NCBI GenBank assembly: GCA_031296755.1
Contig: JAUMMZ010000003.1
Span: 6,941 to 70,940, forward strand
Direction of reading: 5' to 3'
DNA length: 64,000 bases
Source of the DNA: Collinsella sp.
GTDB taxonomy: Bacteria; Actinomycetota; Coriobacteriia; Coriobacteriales; Coriobacteriaceae
Position numbers and translations under genes: made by a program. Shown here piece by piece: positions 51,605 to 61,096 of this stretch (the first letter of the stretch is position 1; every line of letters starts with the position of its first letter). Under the pieces are notes generated by a model. The model saw nothing but the letters and a program-made list of their open reading frames with translations. It did no database searches and was not told where the DNA came from.

Positions 51605-51759
51605 CGTGAGCACTGGCTGCTCCGAGGGTTGTTCGCCCCGGCCTTTCCTTTCCTCTATCGCTCACTCGCTTCGCGAGGGTCGCGCCAGGCAAAGGAAAGG
51701 CCGGGGCTGCCGACACGAACTTGCCAGTAGGTTGGTGATTGGTTTCCATATCCTGCCGT
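51584..51759. repeat. Inverted-repeat element bracketed by a 19-bp direct repeat of the transaldolase 3' end
   Basis: GGTTTCCATATCCTGCCGT occurs at 51584-51602 (end of the transaldolase gene) and again at 51741-51759. Between them lies an inverted repeat with perfect 16-base arms (51636-51651 and 51691-51706) and an inner CTCGC-TTC-GCGAG hairpin at 51665. The arrangement looks like insertion of a palindromic element with duplication of the gene end. Confidence 0.7.
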
Positions 51760-51842
51760 GGGCAAAGGTGCCCCCGCCTGCGCCGTGCAAAATTGAGAGT
51801 ATTCAGCAAGGTAAAGGCTTTTACCAGCTAGATAAAGCACGG

Positions 51843-51890
51843 AACAGCCCCCGTTTTGGCTCTGACGACGCTAAAACGGGGGCTGTTTTT
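51843..51890 (+). terminator. Terminator downstream of transaldolase
   Basis: AACAGCCCCCGTTTT pairs perfectly with AAAACGGGGGCTGTT around 15 bases, then TTTGCTTTTT. The remaining bases to the Tex gene (51891-51985) show nothing further. Confidence 0.8.
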
Positions 51891-51985
51891 GCTTTTTCGC
51901 CTCTGAGGGGCATCCGGAACGGCGGAATTTGCAGAATACTCGCGATTTTGCACGTCGCTACCGGGGGGACCCTTGCTTTGGCGGT

Positions 51986-54133
<2,148 letters not shown>

Positions 54134-54228
54134 GGGACTCCTTGCGTTTAAGGTGCGTTTGCAGCACAGGGCTACCAAGGATACCACCCGTCCCAAAAGA
54201 CTGTTTTGGGCCCGCGTCACGAAAACGG

Positions 54229-54362
54229 CCTATCTACTACGTTTAACCCATATGGGTCGACCATTCCCCGGTTTTCAGAGAATACGCAAGCCGTCTACCT
54301 GCGGTTTTTATTTCGCGAAATTCGGCATGGTTGAGGGCGATCGGTTAAACGTAGTAGATAGG
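54229..54362. repeat. Inverted repeat upstream of the Tex gene
   Basis: Perfect 20-base arms CCTATCTACTACGTTTAACC (54229-54248) and its complement (54343-54362), extended by CACGAAAA/ATTTCGTG outside. The loop of about 94 bases is not obviously palindromic. Confidence 0.7.
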
Positions 54363-54434
54363 CCCATTTCGTGGCGAACGAATCAAGCCGAGGTGCAAAA
54401 TGGCCCCCGCTCCAGAAAAATCATTGGCAACGTA

Positions 54435-54471
54435 GCAAAAAGCCCCGCGGGCAGGAGGCTGCTCGCGGGGC
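54435..54471 (-). terminator. Terminator of the Gfo/Idh/MocA gene
   Basis: Read on the minus strand: GCCCCGCGAGCAG, a short loop, TGCCCGCGGGGC, then TTTTTGC. Confidence 0.75.
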
Positions 54472-54543
54472 AAAGAAGAGGGGCTTGTTGATGGCGGGCC
54501 AAGGCGCTCGGCGGGGAGTTTGCCGCGGCTCGCTCTTAAGGCG

Positions 54544-55584
54544 TTACAGCTCGACGAGCTGGCCGGTCTCGGCGGCCTCCTTGATAGCGTTAAGCAGCGT
54601 GAGCGTCTTGACGTTGTCGGCGGGGGTCACGACGGGCTCGACCTCGCGGCGAACAACCTTTACAAAGTGCTTGAGCTGCATCTTGTGCGGCAGTGCCGGG
54701 TCGACAGCCGGAATCTCCATCTGCAGCGGCTTGTGCCAGTTAGAGGCGCCGTCGTAGGAGAACTGGTGCAGGCGGGGCAGCGACAGGGCGCCCAGGGTTC
54801 CGCCGATAAAGTAGGCGTCGGCGTCGAAGGGGCGGTACTGCGGATCCTCGCGAGCGGTTGCCTCCCAGTTCCAGGGGCTGGCGGTGGCGTCGGAGATGGT
54901 CATGCTTGCGAGCGCGCCATCGGCAAAACGGACGTTGACCACGGCGGAGTCCTCGGTCTCAAAACCGCGGGCGGCGCTGGACTGCATGCCCTGGACGGCA
55001 ACGGGCTCGCCCAGCAGGTAACGGAGCAGGTCGACGTCGTGCACCAGGTTGACCAGGATCGGGCCAGCACCCTTCTTGCGGCGCCACTCGACATCGAAGT
55101 ACTCGTCATTCTTATAGATCATGTAGTGGAAGCTCGACACGGTGAGCTTGCCCAGCTCGCCGGACTCGATAATCTCCTTGGCCTTGTTGACGAAGGGGTT
55201 GTGGCGACGGTGCTGACCCACGAGCACGGGCACGCCGGCGGTCTCGGCCTCGGCGGCGAAGGCCTGGGCATCCTCAAGATCGTTGGAAATCGGCTTTTCG
55301 ACCAGCGGCACGATGTTGCGCTTCACAGCCTCGCGGGCAACGCCCAGGTGCAGGTCGTTGGGGGTGGCGATAATGACGGCCTCGGGCTTGATCTCGTCCA
55401 TCATCTGGGCGGGATCGGTGAAGAACGGCACGCCGGCGGCCTCGGCCGTGGCGCGGGCGCCCTCAAAGGCGTCGGCGATGGCGACGAGCTCGGCCTCGGG
55501 CTCCTCGGTGACAAAGCGGATGTGGTTGCGGCCCATGGCGCCGGCGCCGATAACGGCAATGCGGACGGGGTTGAGCTCAGACAT
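54544..55584 (-). CDS. Gfo/Idh/MocA-family oxidoreductase
   Basis: This 346-residue NAD(P)-dependent dehydrogenase probably acts on an inositol- or sugar-like substrate. The Rossmann motif VIGAGAMGRNH is at residues 11-21, and the conserved EKPISNDLEDA contains the catalytic-site lysine. HDVDLLRYLLGEPV carries the usual catalytic histidine. The ATG at 55584 follows AAGGAGT. It lies in a minus-strand group with an MFS transporter and an SDR dehydrogenase, suggesting uptake and oxidation of one substrate, under the divergent LysR gene. Confidence 0.9.
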   Translation of the reverse strand: MSELNPVRIAVIGAGAMGRNHIRFVTEEPEAELVAIADAFEGARATAEAAGVPFFTDPAQMMDEIKPEAVIIATPNDLHLGVAREAVKRNIVPLVEKPISNDLEDAQAFAAEAETAGVPVLVGQHRRHNPFVNKAKEIIESGELGKLTVSSFHYMIYKNDEYFDVEWRRKKGAGPILVNLVHDVDLLRYLLGEPVAVQGMQSSAARGFETEDSAVVNVRFADGALASMTISDATASPWNWEATAREDPQYRPFDADAYFIGGTLGALSLPRLHQFSYDGASNWHKPLQMEIPAVDPALPHKMQLKHFVKVVRREVEPVVTPADNVKTLTLLNAIKEAAETGQLVEL

Positions 55585-55613
55585 TTCGACTCCTTAATAC
55601 TGGTGGCGGTGGA

Positions 55614-55644
55614 ATGCGACAAAGGGGCTGTCCCTTTGCCGCAT
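55614..55644. repeat. REP-like palindrome, TGTGACAAA family, copy 3
   Basis: ATGCGACAAAGGGGCTG followed by TCCCTTTGCCGCAT, just downstream of the MFS stop codon. Confidence 0.75.
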
Positions 55645-55652
55645 CGGTAGAA

Positions 55653-56909
55653 TTAAGCGGATTTCTTCTTGCTGTCGGAGACCATCATGTAGACGGTGAG
55701 CACGACGGCGATGGCGGCGATCACAATGGCGCCGTAGAAGGACTGCTGGTAGGCGGCGCTGCCGGCCTCGGCGTGATACAACACGGCGGTGATGGGCTGG
55801 CTGATCCAGGTGGAAGCGGCGTAGCCCAAAAACATGATGCCGTAGTTGACGCCGATGTTGCTGGTGCCAAAGGCGCCTCCGGTGAGCGGCGGGTAGATGA
55901 CGAGCAGAGCGCCAAAGCTAAAGCCGAGCAGGGCGAGCGCCACAAAGAACATGCTCTGCGTAAAGCTCATCGACATGATGACGAGCGCGACGATGGTGAC
56001 GACAAGGCTGATGAGCAGTGACTTGTAGGCGCCGAGCTTGTCGATAATCTGGCCAAAGGACAGACGGCCAACCAGGTTGGCGCAGGTGTTGACGGAGACC
56101 ACTACGCCGCCGAGGGCGACGGCCGCGGCGCTCGTGGGGTCGGCGAAGAGCTGGACGGCGGCGATGGAGGCAACCTTGCCCACGAGCAGGGTGCCCGCGG
56201 TGGCGGCAAAGGCGAAGGTGACGATGAGGACCCAGAAACGCGGGGTCTTGACCATCTCGCCCGGGGTGAGGTCGCCGAAGGTGCCGGCATGCGCGCCGCC
56301 CTTGGGGGCCTCGAAGCCCTCGGGCAGCCAGCCGGTCTCGGGGGCCTTCAGGAACAGGGCGGAGGCGGCGATCGTCACAAAGAAGATGACGCCGAGCGTC
56401 TTAAGGGCGCCAAAGATGCCCAGGCTCGGGATGAGCAGCGAGGCGAGCACCGGGGACAGCACGGCGGGGCCGGCGGTCGAAGCGGCCAGGGTGATGCCGG
56501 AGGCGAGGCCCTTCTTGTCGATGAACCACTTTTGGCCGGTGGTGAGTGCCGGGTTGTAGCCCAGGCCGTTGCCGACGGCGGCGACAAGCGAGAACCACAG
56601 GTAGAACTGCCACGGCTCGGTGACGGTGCCGGACATGAACCAGCCCACGCCGTAGCACACGGCGGCGGCGATCACGACGTTGCGCGGGCCGATCTTGTCG
56701 GAGATGCGGCCGGCGAAGATGCCCGTCACGGCCATGATGGTCTGGAAGACGGGGAAAGCCCAGGTAAGGGCGCTCGACCACTCGGGGTAGACGGCGAGCA
56801 GGTTCTTGCTCACGACGGAATACAGCGCGATGGAGCTGATGAAGAACATGGTGACGCACGCGGCGGAAAGCACGGCGGCGCGACCCTTGTTGGAGTTGGT
56901 GGAAGCCAT
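55653..56909 (-). CDS. MFS transporter, OFA (oxalate/formate antiporter) type
   Basis: This 418-residue secondary transporter has 12 predicted membrane helices. The block GRISDKIGPRNVVI is the loop 2-3 signature, and GLGYNPALTTGQKWFIDKKGLASG resembles the OFA family's GYVPPVATAVKWFPDKRGLA region. It ends in KKKSA. Organic acids are the usual substrates. It is located between a Gfo/Idh/MocA and an SDR dehydrogenase, which suggests the transported compound is oxidised by them. Confidence 0.88.
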   Translation of the reverse strand: MASTNSNKGRAAVLSAACVTMFFISSIALYSVVSKNLLAVYPEWSSALTWAFPVFQTIMAVTGIFAGRISDKIGPRNVVIAAAVCYGVGWFMSGTVTEPWQFYLWFSLVAAVGNGLGYNPALTTGQKWFIDKKGLASGITLAASTAGPAVLSPVLASLLIPSLGIFGALKTLGVIFFVTIAASALFLKAPETGWLPEGFEAPKGGAHAGTFGDLTPGEMVKTPRFWVLIVTFAFAATAGTLLVGKVASIAAVQLFADPTSAAAVALGGVVVSVNTCANLVGRLSFGQIIDKLGAYKSLLISLVVTIVALVIMSMSFTQSMFFVALALLGFSFGALLVIYPPLTGGAFGTSNIGVNYGIMFLGYAASTWISQPITAVLYHAEAGSAAYQQSFYGAIVIAAIAVVLTVYMMVSDSKKKSA

Positions 56910-56975
56910 TGGACTCTTTCTAATCGATACGGGGGAGGGGCGGGCGTGTCCGCGGGGCCTCCCTGTCAGGTTGGT

Positions 56976-57857
56976 TTACTGGTCAGTCGGCTTTGCGACG
57001 CCGGACTCATCGGACCAGAGCTCGACACCCTTGTTCTTAAGGTAGTTGTCGGCATAGGCGCGACGGCCGCCGGGCTTGGCGGTGAGGTCGCCCATCATGT
57101 TGGAGAAGCCGCCGTCGACCTTGATGGCGTCGCCGGTGGTAAAGTCCGAGCGCGTGGACGCCAGGAACATGACGGCGTTGGCGATATCGCTGACCTCGCC
57201 GATGCGGCGCGTGGCGATCAGACGGCTGCGGCTCTTTTCGACCTCGGGGTCGGCGTAGAAGTTGGCCGACATCGGGGTCTTAACGAAGCAAGGCTCGACG
57301 CAGTTGGAGCGGACGCCGTAGGGGCCCCACTCGGCGGCGAGCATCTTGGACATCATGTTGACGCCGGCCTTGGTGGAGCTGTACACGCCCGAGAACGTCT
57401 CGGGGGAGTGGCTGGCGACGGTCGAGATGTGCACCAGGCGACCCTGGCCGGCCTTGATCATCTCGCGACCAAAGCGCTGCGAGGTGATGAAGTAGCCGGT
57501 GAGGTTGACGTTGATGACCTCGTTCCAGTCGGAGAGCGGCAGGTCCTCCATGGCGGCGAAGCGCAGGATACCGGCGGTGTTGACGAGGACGTCGACACGG
57601 CCGAAGTCGGCGATGGTGGCATCGACGGCGGCCTGAACCTCGGCCTCGTCGGTGGCGTTCATCTTGTAGCCCTCGGCGTGGATTCCAAACTCGGCGGCGA
57701 GGTCGGCGGCTGCGGCCTTGACCTTTTCCTCGTCCAGGTCGAGCAGGACGACGTTGGCGCCGTTGCGGGCGAACTCGCGGCAAATCGCGACGCCCATACC
57801 GCCGAGTGCGCCGGTTACGGCGCAGACATCGCCCTCGAGCTTAAGCCAGTTGCTCAT
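56976..57857 (-). CDS. Short-chain dehydrogenase/reductase (SDR)
   Basis: This 293-residue NAD(P)-dependent oxidoreductase has the cofactor motif TGALGGMG (about 15-22), the NTAG block and the catalytic YSSTK (Y and K). The C-terminal DFTTGDAIKVDGGFSNMMGD matches classical SDRs, with an additional tail of about 35 residues. The ATG at 57857 follows GAAGGGA. It is the first gene of the minus-strand cluster and diverges from the LysR regulator, its probable controller. Confidence 0.92.
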   Translation of the reverse strand: MSNWLKLEGDVCAVTGALGGMGVAICREFARNGANVVLLDLDEEKVKAAAADLAAEFGIHAEGYKMNATDEAEVQAAVDATIADFGRVDVLVNTAGILRFAAMEDLPLSDWNEVINVNLTGYFITSQRFGREMIKAGQGRLVHISTVASHSPETFSGVYSSTKAGVNMMSKMLAAEWGPYGVRSNCVEPCFVKTPMSANFYADPEVEKSRSRLIATRRIGEVSDIANAVMFLASTRSDFTTGDAIKVDGGFSNMMGDLTAKPGGRRAYADNYLKNKGVELWSDESGVAKPTDQ

Positions 57858-57883
57858 AGGAACTTCCCTTCTTGTGCCTCCCT

Positions 57884-57910
57884 GTGGGTCGTTCCCATTA
57901 ATCGACCCAC
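57884..57910. promoter_or_regulatory. Inverted repeat close to the SDR start
   Basis: GTGGGTCG and CGACCCAC are perfect arms 11 bases apart, about 30 bases upstream of the SDR start codon. Possible operator. Confidence 0.4.
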
Positions 57911-57913
57911 GTG

Positions 57914-58041
57914 GTTTTCGCAGGTTATCGTATGCTTTGCATTTGCGCAGGTGAATTGCATATTTGTTAGAATGGCGTTAACCGTAGGTTTACACTGTGC
58001 GATGCAGCTCATTCTCAATTGAGCGTGTGACCTGCGAAAAC
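57914..58041. promoter_or_regulatory. Widely spaced 12-bp inverted repeat in the SDR/LysR divergent region
   Basis: GTTTTCGCAGGT (57914-57925) and ACCTGCGAAAAC (58030-58041) are exact complements 104 bases apart, with a related GCGCAGGTGAATT between them. It may be a LysR-binding pair that permits DNA looping. Confidence 0.45.
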
Positions 58042-58090
58042 AACCCCCTGTGGCACCATGCGGTCACGGGCGCGAAAACGGGAGATTGAC

Positions 58091-58969
58091 GTGTACGATC
58101 GACGACTTGAGGCCATATCGGCCGCCGCGGAGCTGGGGAGCTTCTCGCGTGCGGCGGCAAGATTGCGCGTGTCGACCCCGGCCCTCGTCAAGCAGGTGTC
58201 GGGCTTCGAGGCCGAGTTCGGCATCACGTTGTTCGAGCGCTCGCACTCGGGCGTCAAGGTGACGCCGGCCGGCGCACTGCTGGTGGACGACGCGCGCTCG
58301 ATCATGCGGCAGTCCGAGGACGCGCTGCGCCGTGCCCGACGCGCGGCGGGCGATGGTGGTGCCGTGCGCCTGGGCGTGTCAATGATGTGCCCAGGACGCC
58401 AGACGCTGTCGATGTGGTCGGGCATCCACGATCTGGAACCGTCGCTACGATTTGAGATCGTGCCGGTAAGTGACCTCTACGACGAGCGCGAGACCGTCAT
58501 GCGCAGCTTGGGCCGCGAGGTCGATGTGGTGCAGTCGAGTTTTTCTACCCCACGCTGGGGCGACGCTTGCCAAAAGCTCCACATCGTTAACGTACCGTTT
58601 TATATCGACCTGCCGCGCGCGAGCCCGCTGGCGCGCAAGAATCGCATTACGGTTGCCGACCTAGAGGGCATGCGCCTGCGCGTGCTCCGTCACGGCAACG
58701 ATGCGATGGACAGCCTGCGCATCGACCTGTTGGCCGACGGCGGCGTGGACGTGATCGACGTGGACAGCTTTGACTTTGCGCTCTTTAACGAGGCAGAGGA
58801 AAAGGGTGACGCGGTGCTCACCTGCGGGGCGTGGTCGGGGGTGCACCCAGCCTTTGTGGGCGTGCCGTTCCTGTGCGGCCGTGAGGTGCCGGTCTTTTTG
58901 CACTATCCGCTCGAGCCCACCCTCCAAGTCCAAAAATTCGTCAACGCCATGGCCCAACTCCTCAACTAG
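58091..58969 (+). CDS. LysR-family transcriptional regulator
   Basis: This regulator has 292 residues from the GTG at 58091, preceded by CGGGAGA. That start places the helix-turn-helix (LEAISAAAELGSFSRAAARL) at the usual distance from the N-terminus; an ATG 11 codons earlier is less fitting. The wing region and LARKNRITVADLEGMRLRVL of the effector-binding domain follow. It diverges from the SDR/MFS/oxidoreductase cluster, the typical layout for a LysR activator and its target operon. Confidence 0.88.
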   Translation: MYDRRLEAISAAAELGSFSRAAARLRVSTPALVKQVSGFEAEFGITLFERSHSGVKVTPAGALLVDDARSIMRQSEDALRRARRAAGDGGAVRLGVSMMCPGRQTLSMWSGIHDLEPSLRFEIVPVSDLYDERETVMRSLGREVDVVQSSFSTPRWGDACQKLHIVNVPFYIDLPRASPLARKNRITVADLEGMRLRVLRHGNDAMDSLRIDLLADGGVDVIDVDSFDFALFNEAEEKGDAVLTCGAWSGVHPAFVGVPFLCGREVPVFLHYPLEPTLQVQKFVNAMAQLLN

Positions 58970-58985
58970 CTCATCCTTACAAAAC

Positions 58986-59013
58986 GAGGCCCTGGCCAAA
59001 CGGCCAGGGCCTC
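58986..59013 (+). terminator. Terminator of the LysR gene
   Basis: GAGGCCCTGGCC and GGCCAGGGCCTC are perfect arms with a four-base loop; TTTTATT follows 10 bases later. Confidence 0.7.
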
Positions 59014-59055
59014 ACCAACTTTTATTCTGTTTTAATGACGGGTTGATTGCGCGCA

Positions 59056-59161
59056 GGAGGTCTCCCAGGCGGGCCGGGGTGTAACTTCCGCGCGCAGTTT
59101 CGCAGCGAAGCGAGAATGTTTGAGCACGGAGGTTACACCCCGGCCCGCCTGGGAGACCTCC
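59056..59161. repeat. Large perfect inverted repeat between convergent LysR and ABC genes
   Basis: The arms of 30 bases (59056-59085 and 59132-59161) pair perfectly around 46 bases that contain an imperfect TTTCGC-AGC-GAA hairpin. No gene is present. It is similar in design to the repeats at 24713, 28559 and 51636. Confidence 0.8.
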
Positions 59162-59176
59162 GTGGAACAAACCTAC

Positions 59177-61096
59177 CTACTCGAGCTCAAACGCACCCGT
59201 GTACAGCTGGTAGTAATATCCGCGCTTGGCGATCAGCTCGTCGTGGTTGCCACGCTCGATGATGCGGCCGTGGTCCAGACAGATGATCGCGTCGGAGTTG
59301 CGCACGGTGGACAGGCGGTGCGCGATGACAAACGTCGTGCGACCCTCCATGAGCTTATCCATGCCAGCCTGCACGATAGCCTCGGTGCGGGTGTCGATGG
59401 AGCTCGTGGCCTCGTCCAGGATCATCGCCGGCGGATCGGCGACGGCAGCGCGTGCGATCGAAATCAGCTGGCGCTGGCCCTGCGACAGCTGGGCGCCGTT
59501 GCCGGTGAGCATCGTGTCGTAGCCGTCGGGCAGGCGGGTGATAAAGTCGTCGGCGCCCGCGAGCTTGGCCGCCGCGATGCACTCCTCGTCGGTCGCATCC
59601 AGGTTGCCGTAGCGGATGTTATCCATCACGGTGCCGGTGAACAGGTTCACGTCCTGCAGCACGACGCCCAGCGAGCGGCGCAGATCGGCCTTGCGGATCT
59701 TGTTGACGTTGATGCCGTCGTAGCGAATCTTGCCGTCGGCGATGTCGTAGAAGCGGTTGATGAGGTTGGTGATGGTCGTCTTACCGGCACCGGTGGCGCC
59801 GACAAACGCGACCTTCTGGCCCGGCTTGGCAAACACGGACACGCCGTGCAGCACCTCGTGGTCGGGCGTGTAGCCAAAGTCGACGTTGTCCATGACCAGG
59901 TCGCCGCGCAGCGGCACGTACTCGATCTCGCCGGTTGCGCGGTGCGGGTGTTTCCACGCCCACATGCCGGTGTGGTGGTCGGCCTCCTCGAGCTGCCAGG
60001 TATCGGGGTTCACCTGCGCGTTGACGAGCGTCACGTAGCCTTCGTCGGTCTCGGGCTTCTCGTCGATGAGCTCAAAGATGCGGTCGGCGCCGGCGAGGCC
60101 CATGACCACGGCGTTGATCTGCTGCGAGATCTGACCGATCTGTCCGCAGAACTGCTTGGTCATGTTGAGGAACGGCACCACGACGGCGATGGACAGCGTC
60201 ATGCCCGAGATGCTCAGGTTGGGCACGCCCAGCGCCAGGAAAATGCCGCCGGCAAGGGCCACCAACACGTAGAGCAGGTTGCCCAGGTTCATAAGGATAG
60301 GCATGAGGATGTTGGCGTACATGTTGGCCTTCTGCGAGACCTCGAAGAGCTTTTCGTTGCGCTCGTCAAAATCGGCCTCGGCGGCAGACTCGTGGCAGAA
60401 TGCCTTGACGACCTTCTGGCCGTTCATGACTTCCTCGATATGACCCTCGACCACGCCGAGCTCGGACTGCTGCGCAATAAAGAAACGCGCGGAGTTGGAG
60501 CCGAGCAGCTTGGTCATAAAGGTCATAAAGACGACGCCGGCCACAATGACCAGGCACATCCACACGCTGTAGTACAGCATGATAAAGAATACCGTGACGA
60601 TGACGATGGTCGTCATGAGCAGGTTGGGCAGCGACTGGCTGATCATCTGGCGCAGCGTGTCGATGTCGTTGGTGTAGTGGCTCATGATGTCGCCGCGCTG
60701 GTGCGTGTCGAAGTAGCGAATCGGCAGGTCCTGCATGCGGTTGAACATCTTCTCGCGCAGCTTCTCGAGCGAGCCCTGCGTGACGATGGCCATGGCGCGG
60801 TTCCAGAAGAGCGAAGACAGGATGCCGACGCCGTAGATGCAGGCGAGGGTAGTCACGAGCTGTGCGATCTTGGGCTGTGCGGCTTCCCAATCGCCCGACT
60901 GCCACGATTCGCTAATAATCTGCAGGGCGCTCTGAAGGAAGGTCGCGCCGATGGAGTTGATGATGGCGCAGAGCACCACGCCGACGACGACGAGGGGCAA
61001 AAGCACGGGGTAGAAGCCAAAGAGCGTCTTGATGAGGCGCGACATGGTGCCGCCCTTGCGGTTGAGCGCGCGCTCGGCGGTCGTTGCCTTACTCAT
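59177..61096 (-). CDS. ABC exporter half-transporter, catalytic subunit (pair 3)
   Basis: This 639-residue protein starts at the ATG at 61096, which follows AAGGAGGCG; longer frames overlap the partner gene. The membrane domain is followed by an ATPase domain with Walker A GATGAGKTT, Walker B MILDEATSSID with the catalytic glutamate, and the modified signature LSQGQ. An insertion of about 45 residues before the ATPase domain (DTWQLEEADHHTGMWAWKHP) is unusual. The start overlaps the partner's stop by eight bases. Confidence 0.93.
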   Translation of the reverse strand: MSKATTAERALNRKGGTMSRLIKTLFGFYPVLLPLVVVGVVLCAIINSIGATFLQSALQIISESWQSGDWEAAQPKIAQLVTTLACIYGVGILSSLFWNRAMAIVTQGSLEKLREKMFNRMQDLPIRYFDTHQRGDIMSHYTNDIDTLRQMISQSLPNLLMTTIVIVTVFFIMLYYSVWMCLVIVAGVVFMTFMTKLLGSNSARFFIAQQSELGVVEGHIEEVMNGQKVVKAFCHESAAEADFDERNEKLFEVSQKANMYANILMPILMNLGNLLYVLVALAGGIFLALGVPNLSISGMTLSIAVVVPFLNMTKQFCGQIGQISQQINAVVMGLAGADRIFELIDEKPETDEGYVTLVNAQVNPDTWQLEEADHHTGMWAWKHPHRATGEIEYVPLRGDLVMDNVDFGYTPDHEVLHGVSVFAKPGQKVAFVGATGAGKTTITNLINRFYDIADGKIRYDGINVNKIRKADLRRSLGVVLQDVNLFTGTVMDNIRYGNLDATDEECIAAAKLAGADDFITRLPDGYDTMLTGNGAQLSQGQRQLISIARAAVADPPAMILDEATSSIDTRTEAIVQAGMDKLMEGRTTFVIAHRLSTVRNSDAIICLDHGRIIERGNHDELIAKRGYYYQLYTGAFELE

